Source: an uncultured Saprospiraceae bacterium
GTDB lineage: Bacteria; Bacteroidota; Bacteroidia; Chitinophagales; Saprospiraceae
Direction of reading: 5' to 3'
Length of the DNA stretch: 64,000 nucleotides
NCBI GenBank assembly: GCA_938015435.1
Contig: CALLPN010000019.1
Coordinates: forward strand, 26,698 to 90,697
The translations under genes and the position numbers were made by a program. Under the pieces are notes generated by a model. The model saw only the letters and a program-made list of their open reading frames with translations. It searched no databases and was not told where the DNA came from. Positions 1 through 9,233 of this stretch are shown here, one piece after another; the stretch's first letter is position 1, and each line of letters begins with the position of its first letter.

Positions 1-1
1 A

Positions 2-256
2 AGAGGAATGGTACTACTGCAACTCGCAGGTCTTAACGCCAATAAGCAAAAGTGGGCTGCAGCCAAAAACTATTATAGAGAAGCTAGTAAACTAAATATC
101 ACTGAACCACAACTTAAAGAACAGGTTGATATGTTTGGTAAACAAATAAAACAAGCAGGAGCAACTAAAGGTGCACAAGGCATGATGGGAAGAAGCGGAA
201 ATAAAGGAAGGCAAATGATGCCAGGAGGAAAGAGAAGAAGACCTAAAATGAGATAA
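2..256 (+). CDS. C-terminal part of a TPR-like protein (partial, runs off the left edge)
   Basis: The frame is open from the window edge, so this is the end of a longer gene; the first ATG at 8 is probably internal. The visible part has a tetratricopeptide-like helix (KWAAAKNYYREASKLN) followed by a Gly/Met/Arg/Lys-rich basic tail ending in GGKRRRPKMR. A basic, methionine-rich tail could bind nucleic acid or a membrane, but this is only inference. A strong terminator follows 43 bases after the stop. The TPR assignment rests on one helix pair only. Confidence 0.55.
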   Translation, partial: RGMVLLQLAGLNANKQKWAAAKNYYREASKLNITEPQLKEQVDMFGKQIKQAGATKGAQGMMGRSGNKGRQMMPGGKRRRPKMR

Positions 257-299
257 TCTACAAAACTAGTTTTTTAGCTGGTTCACAACATCATAAACA

Positions 300-340
300 A
301 ATAGCCCAGTGTGAGAAATCATATTGGGCTATTGTTTTTT
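300..340 (+). terminator. Rho-independent terminator after the partial gene
   Basis: Stem AATAGCCCA (300-308) pairs with TGGGCTATT (325-333), followed by a T6 run at 335-340. It ends the transcript of the gene at the left edge and separates it from the nucleotidyltransferase gene. Confidence 0.8.
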
Positions 341-396
341 GAAGGTCTTTTCATTTACTATAAAGTATATTTGATTATGAATATTATCCAATACAA

Positions 397-972
397 TTGA
401 ACATAGCTCTTATCATATTAGCGGCCGGAAATTCTAGTCGGTTAGGACAAGCCAAACAGCTGCTCTGCAGAGGGGAACAAAGTATGATCCAATACATCCA
501 TCAAGAATGTATTAAAAGTGAACTCGGCTATGTCTATGTGGCTACTGGAGCATATCATGATGCTATATCTAACGAAATACCTGAAGCCCACTTGATATAT
601 AATGCAAATTGGACAGATGGTATGGCTTCCACGATTTCATTTGCTATGAAAAATATAAATCAAGAGATCTTGGATGGAGTGATTATAATATTGAGCGATC
701 AAGTTTTCTTGACATCGGACACACTCAATCGATTGGCACAAAAAGCAACAAACGAAACAAATCAAATCGTAAATTGTAAATATCAAAAAGGACTGGGGCC
801 GCCTACTTATTTCCATAAAAGTCTTTTTAGTGAACTAGAGAAACTATCTGGTGATGAAGGTGCCAAATCTATTGTCAAAAAATATTCTACTAGCCTAACT
901 TCTATTAATTTTCCTAAAGGTGATATCGATTTGGATACTACAATAGATATTAAAATACTAGATGAGCTGTAA
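397..972 (+). CDS. MobA/MocA-like NTP transferase domain protein
   Basis: Small nucleotidyltransferase (191 aa) of the MobA/MocA group, which typically attaches CMP or GMP to molybdopterin; other members act on sugars. The nucleotide-binding start is LAAGNSSRLGQAKQLL, close to the family LAAGxSxRxGxxK signature, and ILSDQVFLT near residue 105 matches the PxDxP-like metal-binding stretch. The start is a TTG at 397: no in-frame ATG lies between the upstream terminator and the conserved N-terminus, and the near ATG at 377 is out of frame. No molybdoenzyme or cofactor gene is nearby, so the substrate is unknown. Confidence 0.75.
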   Translation: MNIALIILAAGNSSRLGQAKQLLCRGEQSMIQYIHQECIKSELGYVYVATGAYHDAISNEIPEAHLIYNANWTDGMASTISFAMKNINQEILDGVIIILSDQVFLTSDTLNRLAQKATNETNQIVNCKYQKGLGPPTYFHKSLFSELEKLSGDEGAKSIVKKYSTSLTSINFPKGDIDLDTTIDIKILDEL

Positions 973-1067
973 ATCTTAGTTGCAAGGACACAGACAATTG
1001 AATACTTATTAAATCGTAACTTCATAAATTGTCACTAGCTTCGTCACTTAATCCACAATAGAATCTC

Positions 1068-1859
1068 ATGAAACATCTTATCCTTATATTCGGACTAATT
1101 ACTTTTCTAGTATCATGCCAAAATGCGAATACTGACACAAGTAAAACTATGAAATCAACACCTGTTGTAACAGCCAAAGTCATCAACTATCCTGACGCTC
1201 TAGACAAAGTATTTGACCAACATGGTTCTGTTGCTCTATGGAAAAAAATGAAGACTATGAGCTACGAGATCGTTAAAGAAGATGGGAACGAAAAGCAAAC
1301 CATAGATCTAATAGGAAGAAGAGAGGTGATCGAAGCACCCACATTTAAATCTGGATATGACGGCACTCAATATTGGATAGAAGCGGATACTACTTATAAA
1401 GGGAATGCAAAATTTTACACCAATCTTATGTTCTATTTCTACGCAATGCCATTCGTATTGGCTGATGAAGGTATTGTATATACGCCTGCCGAGACACTTA
1501 CTTTTGATGGTGTAGATTATCCAGGATTTAGAATTTCGTATGGTGATGGTGTAGGTGTAAGTCCAGAGGATGAATATTTCATTCACTATAATACCAAGAC
1601 TAATGAGATGGCTTGGTTGGGTTATACGGTTACTTATTTTTCTGGAGAGCCAAGCAAAAAAATATCTTGGATCAGATATGATGATTGGAAAAATTTTAAT
1701 GGTTTAAAACTTCCTAATAGCTTAACTTGGTACAAAGCAAAAAATGGAAAAATAATAGAGCCTAGAAACACCAGAAATTTCATAAATGTAAAAGTAAGTG
1801 AAAAAGAAAGTGAAGCTTCTATATTCGCTAAAACTGTAGGTGCTAAAGTGGTAGAGTAG
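1068..1859 (+). CDS. Outer-membrane-type lipoprotein of DUF6503 type
   Basis: 263 aa with a signal peptide ending in the lipobox LVSC (Cys17), so an exported lipoprotein. The body has the pattern DKVFDQHGSVALWKKMKTMSYE followed by a beta-rich domain (YWIEADTTY, YPGFRISYGDG, DEYFIHYN, KLPNSLTWY). This resembles the LolA/LppX-like folds seen in many Bacteroidota proteins annotated DUF6503; I place it there from the N-terminal motif and overall pattern. Function unknown. It stands alone between the nucleotidyltransferase and convergent minus-strand genes. Confidence 0.6.
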   Translation: MKHLILIFGLITFLVSCQNANTDTSKTMKSTPVVTAKVINYPDALDKVFDQHGSVALWKKMKTMSYEIVKEDGNEKQTIDLIGRREVIEAPTFKSGYDGTQYWIEADTTYKGNAKFYTNLMFYFYAMPFVLADEGIVYTPAETLTFDGVDYPGFRISYGDGVGVSPEDEYFIHYNTKTNEMAWLGYTVTYFSGEPSKKISWIRYDDWKNFNGLKLPNSLTWYKAKNGKIIEPRNTRNFINVKVSEKESEASIFAKTVGAKVVE

Positions 1860-2000
1860 CGATATTCTGATTTGTCATTCTGGTATATCATTTCCATTAT
1901 TCCGTATAAAAAATCAATGTGCATAAAACCGAGTCTAATGACATGACTAATTGTCCTACTTTAGACGTATGATATCATCAGAAAAAAAATAAAAGTCAAG

Positions 2001-2045
2001 TAATAAAAAGTGCGATTCTTATAAATTCTAATTATCGTTAATTAC
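2001..2045 (-). pseudogene. Decayed duplicate of the start of the downstream lipoprotein gene
   Basis: About 38-45 bases repeat the 5' end of the lipoprotein gene at 2105-2584, including its upstream bases and the first seven or eight codons (compare 2567-2605). The copy has ATA where the gene has ATG, so it cannot start translation at that point, and similarity is lost soon after. It lies just downstream of the intact gene in the same orientation, as expected for a tandem duplicate that has mostly been deleted. Confidence 0.6.
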
Positions 2046-2104
2046 ATACACACCTTGAACTAATAATCGCGATCAAACGATAAACGAGATCAAACAATAA
2101 AAAT

Positions 2105-2584
2105 CTACTTCAAGTACACGCGCATCTGATGACATGATTGATCGTTTTCTTCCGGTTCTCTTAAGCGCATTATAGCATTCACCTCAGTGGTAGAAATATA
2201 ATTAACTTCATCGCTCGCTTTGAAATTATATCTTGTATCTTTTAAGACAAAGGAAATCATCTCATCTGCACAAGGAGAGCAATAAACATCTAGTTCTTGA
2301 TATATATTAATATCATCCTTAAAAATGAATATCGCATTAATTGGCAGCGCTTCTATTTGAGCTGAATATCCGAGAGTATCCCCATTGTCAATAAACGTAA
2401 AATTTTCTCCGCATTCAGCTTTAAAATCTAATATTAATCTTCTAACTAAACTCTTTGACTCCCCCACCATTACCATACTTTGAGAATTATGTCCTGTGAC
2501 CGTACGTGCAAATTTTTTCATCGCCTTAGGTGTACACCCAATAGAAAAAAATACAATTGAAATAATAAAAAGTGCGATTCTCAT
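2105..2584 (-). CDS. Small lipoprotein of unknown function
   Basis: 159 aa. The N-terminus has a hydrophobic signal and lipobox FSIGC (Cys17), then a basic stretch (TPKAMKKFARTV), so a membrane-anchored lipoprotein is predicted. Two further cysteines (YCSPCAD, near residue 107) and one in the segment ECGENF could form disulfides. No family is recognised. It lies about 50 bases downstream of trpA on the same strand with no visible terminator between them, so read-through from the trp operon is possible. Confidence 0.65.
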   Translation of the reverse strand: MRIALFIISIVFFSIGCTPKAMKKFARTVTGHNSQSMVMVGESKSLVRRLILDFKAECGENFTFIDNGDTLGYSAQIEALPINAIFIFKDDINIYQELDVYCSPCADEMISFVLKDTRYNFKASDEVNYISTTEVNAIMRLREPEENDQSCHQMRVYLK

Positions 2585-2634
2585 AAATTCTAGTTATCGT
2601 TAAATCAAAAACGAAATTACCATTTATAAATAAC

Positions 2635-3399
2635 TTACCGCAACCCATTTACGAAGGTTTCGATACTACCTTCTACGTTCTCCACATCAAGTGATCTAAT
2701 AAAAGCACTACCCACAATAGCCCCATGGCTATACTTACAAGCTTGATTATAAGTCATTCTATCATGAATACCAAATCCAATTAATCTAGGACTGACAAGA
2801 TTCATAGATTCTATTCGTTCAAAATATTTTTTCTGAGCGATAGATATTACTCCTTGCTTACCTGTAATACTCGTTTGAGAAACTACATAGATAAATGCTG
2901 TACTTAATTTATCAGCCTGATGTATTCGCTCATCAGACGTAAGTGGCGTAATCAGAAAACTGATTTCCATATTGTATTTAACGAATAGATGTTGGTAATC
3001 CCTTTCGTAAATATCCATTGGCAAATCTGGAATAATCAAGCCTTGTATTCCTGAATCATGAGATCTCGATAAGAATCGCTCTACTCCATATTGTAACATT
3101 TGATTATAGTATCCCATCGCGATAATAGGTGTACTTGTATGTTCTCTAGCTTCTTTTACTTGGCCAAATAGAATATCTAATGTTAGACCATTCTGCAAAG
3201 CGATTTGACTGCTACGCTGTATCGTCTCTCCATCTGCTAATGGATCGCTATACGGCATTCCTAGTTCTATCAAATCCACACCTTGACTAGATAATGACTT
3301 GAGTATAGTTCCTGTATTATCCAGCTTCGGATATCCAGCCGTACAATAGACATTGAGTATATCTGAGCCTTTATCGAGTATAGTTTTTCTTATCGTCAT
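2635..3399 (-). CDS. trpA: Tryptophan synthase alpha subunit
   Basis: 254 aa TIM barrel that cleaves indole-3-glycerol phosphate to indole and glyceraldehyde-3-phosphate; indole passes to TrpB. Both catalytic acids are in recognisable context: Glu in LIELGMPYSDPLADG and Asp in SDPLADG. The phosphate-binding region near the C-terminus reads GFGIHDR and AIVGSAFI. It starts one base after the trpB stop, so translational coupling in the TrpA2B2 complex is likely. Last enzyme gene of the operon. Confidence 0.97.
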   Translation of the reverse strand: MTIRKTILDKGSDILNVYCTAGYPKLDNTGTILKSLSSQGVDLIELGMPYSDPLADGETIQRSSQIALQNGLTLDILFGQVKEAREHTSTPIIAMGYYNQMLQYGVERFLSRSHDSGIQGLIIPDLPMDIYERDYQHLFVKYNMEISFLITPLTSDERIHQADKLSTAFIYVVSQTSITGKQGVISIAQKKYFERIESMNLVSPRLIGFGIHDRMTYNQACKYSHGAIVGSAFIRSLDVENVEGSIETFVNGLR

Positions 3400-3400
3400 A

Positions 3401-4597
3401 CTATTGTTGATCTAAGTAATTCATAATCGTATTTAAGTCTTTGTCTCCCCTACCGGAAAGGCAAAGCACAACAGTGTCTTTTGGATTAAAAGTCATCTTA
3501 TCTAAGATAGCCAAAGCATGTGCGGTCTCCAAAGCTGGAATGATACCTTCCTCTCGACTTAGGTATAACATCGCCTGTATCGCTTCCTCATCCGTTGCAG
3601 GATGAACGGTCGCTCTTCCAATATCTATTAAATGCGCATGCAGAGGTCCGATGCCTGGATAATCAAGCCCAGCAGAAACAGAATGCGGCTCTACAATCTG
3701 ACCATCACTTGTTTGCATGAGTAAGGTCTTACAACCGTGGATCACACCTTTGGTGCCTAAGATACTTGTCGCTGCCGAACGACCTGAGCCGATGCCTTCT
3801 CCAGCTGCCTCCGCAAGTATGAGTTGCGTAGATTCATGATCTAAGAAATGATAAAATGCTCCAGCTGCATTGCTTCCCCCACCCACACAAGCCACTACAT
3901 AATCTGGATTCTCATTACCTGTTTTTTCTTTGAGTTGATACTTTATCTCTTCGCTAATCACCGACTGAAATCTAGTCACCATATCTGGATAAGGATGGGG
4001 ACCAATCGCCGATCCAATTATATAATGCGTGTCTTCCGCATTATTAATCCAATCACGTATCGCTTCGTTTGTAGCGTCTTTTAATGTTTTACTTCCAGAA
4101 GTTGCAGGGCGAACCTCTGCTCCGAGCATACGCATACGAGCTACATTAGGCGCTTGTCTAGCTATGTCCACCTCACCCATGTAAACGATACACTTTAATC
4201 CCATCAACGCACATACAGTTGCAGTAGCTACACCATGCTGACCAGCGCCAGTCTCAGCTATTATTCGCTGCTTACCGAGTCTTTGTGCGAGCAGTATCTG
4301 TCCTATCGTATTATTGATTTTATGTGCTCCGGTATGATTCAGATCCTCTCGCTTGAGATAAATCTTAGCACCATGCTTTTGAGATAATTTCTTTGACAAA
4401 TACAAAGGCGATGGCCTTCCAACATAATCTCGGAGTAATACTTGAAACTCTTCTTGAAAAGTTGGCTCTTGAGATATTTCAATATACACTTTACGCAGAT
4501 TTTCAATATTGGCGTACAGCATTTCTGGAATATAACTTCCACCAAAATCCCCATAATACCCTTCCGGAGATACCGCATATTTATTATTTGTAGTCAT
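3401..4597 (-). CDS. trpB: Tryptophan synthase beta subunit
   Basis: 398 aa, PLP-dependent enzyme that joins indole and serine to make tryptophan. The PLP lysine is in HTGAHKINN near residue 90, and the glycine-rich phosphate cup is CVGGGSNAAG near residue 236. The C-terminal LCLSGRGDKD is typical of the standard TrpB1 form rather than TrpB2. It follows trpF with a 22-base gap and is one base from trpA. Confidence 0.98.
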   Translation of the reverse strand: MTTNNKYAVSPEGYYGDFGGSYIPEMLYANIENLRKVYIEISQEPTFQEEFQVLLRDYVGRPSPLYLSKKLSQKHGAKIYLKREDLNHTGAHKINNTIGQILLAQRLGKQRIIAETGAGQHGVATATVCALMGLKCIVYMGEVDIARQAPNVARMRMLGAEVRPATSGSKTLKDATNEAIRDWINNAEDTHYIIGSAIGPHPYPDMVTRFQSVISEEIKYQLKEKTGNENPDYVVACVGGGSNAAGAFYHFLDHESTQLILAEAAGEGIGSGRSAATSILGTKGVIHGCKTLLMQTSDGQIVEPHSVSAGLDYPGIGPLHAHLIDIGRATVHPATDEEAIQAMLYLSREEGIIPALETAHALAILDKMTFNPKDTVVLCLSGRGDKDLNTIMNYLDQQ

Positions 4598-4619
4598 ATT
4601 AATTTCCTTTCGAAGGATT

Positions 4620-5231
4620 TTACTTTTTCGTTACTTCTTTAATAAATCGACTAATCATATTCATGTCCTTCTCTGCTGGAGAAGATTCAAATTTACTATT
4701 GATATCCACCCCTCTAAACATAGGATGAGAAATACTCGATATACTCTCAGAATCTTCTGGACCAATACCGCCACTCAACAAAAATGGAATACTTCCTTTA
4801 TAATTATTCAAGATATTCCAGTCGAATTTCTTTCCTGATCCTCCATAAGCTTCTGTATAAGTATCAAACAAAAAATACTCTGCATAATCGTGTCCATCTA
4901 TCTTCTCCAGATCTACCGCAGATGAAATTCTAAATACTCGGATGACTTGAGAATGCTTTGCGATTTCTCTACCAAATGCTATAGATTCATCTCCATGTAA
5001 TTGGACAAAATCTAATGCGTATTTCTCAACCTTATTAAGTATCTCTTCCTGGCTTTCATTGACAAATACACCAACCCTCTTTACAGTTGATGGTAGTATG
5101 TCGTACTTCTCAGCTTCCAAAGCTACGCACCTGATAGATGGCGTGTAAAAATTGAGCCCTACCATGGAGTAAGAATCCGTTACCTGCGAGAGGTTTTCTT
5201 CCGATCTGAGTCCACATACTTTTACTATCAT
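4620..5231 (-). CDS. trpF: Phosphoribosylanthranilate isomerase
   Basis: 203 aa, a normal length for a monofunctional TrpF. It catalyses the Amadori rearrangement of phosphoribosylanthranilate. Visible family motifs are KVCGLRSEEN at the start (catalytic Cys), VGVFVN, DFVQLHGDE, and the phosphate-binding LLSGGIGPED. Gene spacing to trpC is two bases. TrpF and TrpC are separate here, unlike the fused enzyme of enteric bacteria. Confidence 0.96.
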   Translation of the reverse strand: MIVKVCGLRSEENLSQVTDSYSMVGLNFYTPSIRCVALEAEKYDILPSTVKRVGVFVNESQEEILNKVEKYALDFVQLHGDESIAFGREIAKHSQVIRVFRISSAVDLEKIDGHDYAEYFLFDTYTEAYGGSGKKFDWNILNNYKGSIPFLLSGGIGPEDSESISSISHPMFRGVDINSKFESSPAEKDMNMISRFIKEVTKK

Positions 5232-5233
5232 AA

Positions 5234-6022
5234 TTATCTTAGATTGTTGTATTCATTAATCAATTGACGACATGCGAGAGCTGGATCTTCATGAGTCATA
5301 AATCTCTCTCCTATCAAAAACCCATCATACCCAGCTTGAGAAAGTTCCACCATTTGGGTTGCCGAATGAATACCGCTTTCTGATATTTTACAGATATCCG
5401 GAAGTATCTCAATGATATCCAGACTAGATTGTATACTAGTTTTAAAAGTTTTTAGATCTCTATTGTTCACTCCTACCACTTGTACGTTTTTTGATATTTT
5501 TTTGATCTGACTGTCATCATGTAATTCCATCAATACCTCTAGACCTATATCATTCGCTTGTCTGGATAGATCTTTTATCTCTTCTATTGTCAATATCTCA
5601 GCAATCAGTAATATTGCGTCTGCACCTATTGCCTTCGCTTCGTGTATTTGATACGGATCTATGATAAAGTCTTTACGCAACACTGGGATATCATTAAGCG
5701 ATCTTGCTGTCGTTAAATAAGAAGATCCACCTCCAAAAAAATGCTCGTCCGTCAAGATCGAAAGTGCAGAAGCACCAGAATTATTATAACCAATAGTCAC
5801 CTCTTCTACTTTAGCTTCGAAATTGATTTCTGGTTTGGATGGAGACTTACGTTTAAATTCTGCAATCACTCCACTTCTATCTGCACTTCTGATAAAATCA
5901 GATAACGAATAGACCTCTCTTTTATAATATTCCGACTCCAGTAACTCTTGCAATGGAGTTCTGATTTTTCGATCAGCGACCTCTGTTCTTTTGTGATGGA
6001 CTATTATGTCTAGTATATTCAT
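5234..6022 (-). CDS. trpC: Indole-3-glycerol phosphate synthase
   Basis: 262 aa TIM barrel that decarboxylates and closes the ring of CdRP to indole-3-glycerol phosphate. Motifs seen: AEFKRKSPS (catalytic Lys), LRKDFIIDPYQ (catalytic Lys), ADAILLIAEIL, VGVNNRDL and SESGI. It lies seven bases after trpD and two before trpF, tightly packed within the operon. Confidence 0.97.
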   Translation of the reverse strand: MNILDIIVHHKRTEVADRKIRTPLQELLESEYYKREVYSLSDFIRSADRSGVIAEFKRKSPSKPEINFEAKVEEVTIGYNNSGASALSILTDEHFFGGGSSYLTTARSLNDIPVLRKDFIIDPYQIHEAKAIGADAILLIAEILTIEEIKDLSRQANDIGLEVLMELHDDSQIKKISKNVQVVGVNNRDLKTFKTSIQSSLDIIEILPDICKISESGIHSATQMVELSQAGYDGFLIGERFMTHEDPALACRQLINEYNNLR

Positions 6023-6029
6023 ATCGTAT

Positions 6030-7025
6030 CTAGTTACTATGTTGGATCAATAACTTCAATGCATCATGAGCCTTACCCGAAGCAATAGATTCATGTGCTT
6101 CAGCGACACAATCTTCAATAGATCTTGTTGGATCATAGCATTGAATTGCTAATGCAGAGTTGGCCTCTACTACAGCATACTGCGCGTCAGTACCTTTACC
6201 AGATAATATCTCAGTAAATATCTGTGCTGCAGAGTCAATGGTATCGCCACCAAAGATATCTTCAGGTGCGAGCTGTGATTTTTTAAAATAACTCGGATCA
6301 ACTAATAACTCTTCTTTACTATTGATTAGCCTAACACCACCTGTGAGAGAAACTTCATCGTACCCATCTATGGAATGTACAATACAATAACTCTTATCAA
6401 GATCTTGGTGAAGATAATTATATAGCCTTGCCAATCGAAGATTGAATACACCGACAAGCTGCTGTTTAGGCTGCACAGGATTTACAAGAGGTCCTAACAT
6501 ATTGAAGAATGTTTTGACTCCTAATTCTTTTCTTATTCGTCCTACAGATTTCAAAGCTGGATGAAAAAGAGGGGCATGCAAAAAACAAATACTTGAAGCT
6601 TCCAATTGTTTTTGAAGCTTACTTTCATCATTGGTAAAATTATATCCAAGATGCTCTAGGACATTACTCGACCCACAGACAGAACTTACGCCATAGTTAC
6701 CATGCTTTGTCACACGATATCCTGCACCAGCTACAACAAACGAGGATAATGTAGAGATATTAAAGGTATTCTTCCCATCGCCTCCAGTACCGCAAAGGTC
6801 TATCGCATCCTGGCCATCAATATCGACTTTGACACATAGATCAAGTAAAGCTTCTCTAAATCCACTCAACTCATCTAGTGAGATATTTCGCATTAGATAT
6901 ACAGAGATAAAAGCCGCAATCTGTGCATCGTTATATTCACTATTTGAGATACGTATCAATATATCTCTAGCCTCATCTCTATTGAGCGACTGATGATCAA
7001 ATAATTTATTGAGTATTTTTTTCAT
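6030..7025 (-). CDS. trpD: Anthranilate phosphoribosyltransferase
   Basis: 331 aa, transfers phosphoribose from PRPP to anthranilate. The PRPP-binding signature CGTGGDGKNTFNIST (near residue 80) and KHGNYGVSS are intact, as is the C-terminal acid pair region. It is separate from TrpG. The 166 bases between trpG and trpD contain a tandem hairpin repeat, the largest gap inside the operon, and could alter the ratio of upstream to downstream message. Confidence 0.97.
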   Translation of the reverse strand: MKKILNKLFDHQSLNRDEARDILIRISNSEYNDAQIAAFISVYLMRNISLDELSGFREALLDLCVKVDIDGQDAIDLCGTGGDGKNTFNISTLSSFVVAGAGYRVTKHGNYGVSSVCGSSNVLEHLGYNFTNDESKLQKQLEASSICFLHAPLFHPALKSVGRIRKELGVKTFFNMLGPLVNPVQPKQQLVGVFNLRLARLYNYLHQDLDKSYCIVHSIDGYDEVSLTGGVRLINSKEELLVDPSYFKKSQLAPEDIFGGDTIDSAAQIFTEILSGKGTDAQYAVVEANSALAIQCYDPTRSIEDCVAEAHESIASGKAHDALKLLIQHSN

Positions 7026-7090
7026 TGCCTTTAATTAATATCTTTTGAACAAGCGTTTACTAGGAAATCCGCTACTCCATTATTTTTTTT

Positions 7091-7139
7091 GAAACGCTGA
7101 AATGCGCGTTTCAATGTTCGCGTTTACTGCGTAAGCCGC
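7091..7139. repeat. Hairpin repeat between trpG and trpD, copy 1
   Basis: 49-base unit that starts with a stem-loop (GAAACGC ... GCGTTTC) and ends with CGCGTTTACTGCGTAAGCCGC. Copy 2 lies 65 bases away with a single base difference. A more decayed third relative is visible just before it, around 7041-7078 (CTTTTGAAC ... AAGCGTTTACTAGGAAATCCGC). Confidence 0.85.
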
Positions 7140-7155
7140 TTACACTATTTCTTTT

Positions 7156-7204
7156 GAAACGCTGAAATGCGCGTTTCAATGTTCGCGTTTACTACGTAAG
7201 CCGC
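7156..7204. repeat. Hairpin repeat between trpG and trpD, copy 2 (runs into trpG)
   Basis: Nearly identical to copy 1. It overlaps the end of trpG: the trpG stop codon (7192-7194) and roughly its last four codons lie inside the repeat. This suggests that insertion of the repeat, or recombination between copies, created the present C-terminus of TrpG. Confidence 0.85.
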
Positions 7205-7776
7205 GAACTTTCCAAGAAATTTCTTACCATTTTACTTCCTTCTGGTGTCATAATAGACTCTGGATGAAACTGCACACCGTAGACTTGATGTACTTTATGT
7301 TCCGCCGCCATAATCTCACCATACTCTCCTAGTGCAGTCACGATCATATCATCTGTGATCGTTTCTCTATCCACTACCCATGAGTGATATCTTCCAGCTT
7401 GAAATTTGTCACTCACGCCTTCAAATATTATAGACTTGTTTTCCGTCTTTACAAATTCTGATTGTATTCCATGAAAAACTTGATCTAGATTTTTAAGCTT
7501 CGCTCCATATACTTCTCCAATAGCTTGTAAGCCTAAGCAAACGCCAAATATTTTGTGCGTAGCACCAAGTTCAACTATAATCTGCTTTAATAATCCCGCT
7601 TCATCTGGAAGGCCAGGACCAGGACTGAGTATAATATGATCGTAGCCTGATATTTCTTCGATAGACGTCTCATCATTTCTTCTTACGGTAACCTCTTCAC
7701 CTTGTATTTCATTTACAATTTGTACAAGGTTATAAGTAAAGCTATCGTAGTTATCTATAATTATTGTTTTGCTCAT
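7192..7776 (-). CDS. trpG: Anthranilate synthase glutamine amidotransferase component
   Basis: 194 aa class I glutamine amidotransferase that supplies ammonia to TrpE. The catalytic Cys is in GVCLGLQAIGE near residue 80 and the His-Glu pair in VQFHPES near residue 170. The start IIIDNYDSFTYNL is typical of TrpG/PabA. The final residues (RLT and stop) are encoded by a repeat unit. The gene could also serve folate synthesis (PabA) if no other copy exists; this cannot be seen here. Confidence 0.96.
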   Translation of the reverse strand: MSKTIIIDNYDSFTYNLVQIVNEIQGEEVTVRRNDETSIEEISGYDHIILSPGPGLPDEAGLLKQIIVELGATHKIFGVCLGLQAIGEVYGAKLKNLDQVFHGIQSEFVKTENKSIIFEGVSDKFQAGRYHSWVVDRETITDDMIVTALGEYGEIMAAEHKVHQVYGVQFHPESIMTPEGSKMVRNFLESSRLT

Positions 7777-7828
7777 TTTATTATTTTGTTAGATCTTCTT
7801 AAATTCAAAATTCGTAAAAATCTCTTAT

Positions 7829-9217
7829 CTAATTCGCTACTATTTCTTCCGCTTTTATCAATGCCTTTCTCAATGCTCCTAGTTTGTTATTTACTTCTTG
7901 CAACTCAGATTGTGGATCAGAACTGATTACTACTCCAGCACCCGCTTGAAAACTTAATGCACCACCTTGACTTATAAACGATCTAATCATAATCGCATGA
8001 TTGAGCCTACGATCAAATCCAATCCAACCTATCGCTCCACCATAATACCCTCTTCCTGTTGGCTCCAATTTATCTATGATCTGCATAGCTCTATACTTGG
8101 GTGCACCACTCAGCGTACCCGCTGGAAAACTATCCGCAAATACTCGGAAGGCAGAAGCCTTACTGTTGAGCTTACCCGTCACCTTAGAAGTAAGATGTAT
8201 TACATGACTAAAGTACTGCAACTCTCTCAGTTTACTAACCTCTACATGAGTCGAATGTTTTCCGAGATCGTTACGTGCGAGATCTACAAGCATAATATGT
8301 TCAGCATTCTCTTTTGGATCCTTCTTGAGTTGCTCTCCTAATTTAATATCTTCTTCTGCGATACCTGATCTTTTAAAAGTCCCTGCGATAGGATGTATCT
8401 CTGCATGATCACCATCTACGACTAATTGCGCTTCTGGTGAAGATCCGAATATTTTAAACCCTCCATAATCGAAGTAAAATAAATAAGGACTTGGATTAAT
8501 TGATCTTAATGCACGATAGACATTAAAATCATCACCTTTAAATTTCTGCGTAAACCTTCTACTTAGTACCACCTGAAAAACATCACCTCTCTGACAATGA
8601 GATTTAGCCGTCTTGATCATCTCAAGATAAGTTGCATCCTCCATATTAGAGGTCGTGTCTCCATCCAATGAGAAACTATAAGTCTGATGATTTTGTCTAG
8701 CGGCAAACCTTAGCATTTCATCTATCTTGCTCGTCTCTCCTTCAGGTAGATTCTCTATGAGATATAGCTGTTCATAATAATGATCAAATACAAATATAAA
8801 TCTAAAGAAATCATATCTCAAAGTCGGACAGTTACTGTCATGCCTATTGATATGAATGGTATCAAAGTACTGAATAGATTCATAGCTACTATATCCAAAT
8901 ACTCCATTATGCTTTGAAGTCTCTACTGAGTCACTAAAATCAAATTCCGATAAAAAAGCATCCATTTCATCCACGATATCGAAATCCTTTTTTTGAAGCG
9001 CATCAGTACCTATTATTCGCTTAGTCAGTGTGTCGTTAGTAGATTGTATCATACCCAAACTATCAAAGCAAAGAAATGACATACTATTCTCCTTGCTACT
9101 ATAATCTGAACTCTCCAGTAAAAGTAATTCTGGATATTGCTCACGTACTTTGAGGTAGAGACTTACTGGAGTAGTAAGATCTGAAAGCACTTGTCGTTTA
9201 TGTATGTTTATCTTCAT
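7829..9217 (-). CDS. trpE: Anthranilate synthase component I
   Basis: 462 aa, converts chorismate and ammonia to anthranilate. Chorismate-binding motifs are visible: FGSSPEAQL, IAGTFKRSG, PAGTLSGAPK, and GYYGGAIGWIG. The N-terminal region with LLLESSDYSS resembles the LLES element used for tryptophan feedback inhibition. It is the first structural gene of the operon, directly behind the attenuator, and 52 bases before trpG. Confidence 0.97.
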   Translation of the reverse strand: MKINIHKRQVLSDLTTPVSLYLKVREQYPELLLLESSDYSSKENSMSFLCFDSLGMIQSTNDTLTKRIIGTDALQKKDFDIVDEMDAFLSEFDFSDSVETSKHNGVFGYSSYESIQYFDTIHINRHDSNCPTLRYDFFRFIFVFDHYYEQLYLIENLPEGETSKIDEMLRFAARQNHQTYSFSLDGDTTSNMEDATYLEMIKTAKSHCQRGDVFQVVLSRRFTQKFKGDDFNVYRALRSINPSPYLFYFDYGGFKIFGSSPEAQLVVDGDHAEIHPIAGTFKRSGIAEEDIKLGEQLKKDPKENAEHIMLVDLARNDLGKHSTHVEVSKLRELQYFSHVIHLTSKVTGKLNSKASAFRVFADSFPAGTLSGAPKYRAMQIIDKLEPTGRGYYGGAIGWIGFDRRLNHAIMIRSFISQGGALSFQAGAGVVISSDPQSELQEVNNKLGALRKALIKAEEIVAN

Positions 9218-9233
9218 TCTGTGATATTGGAAT

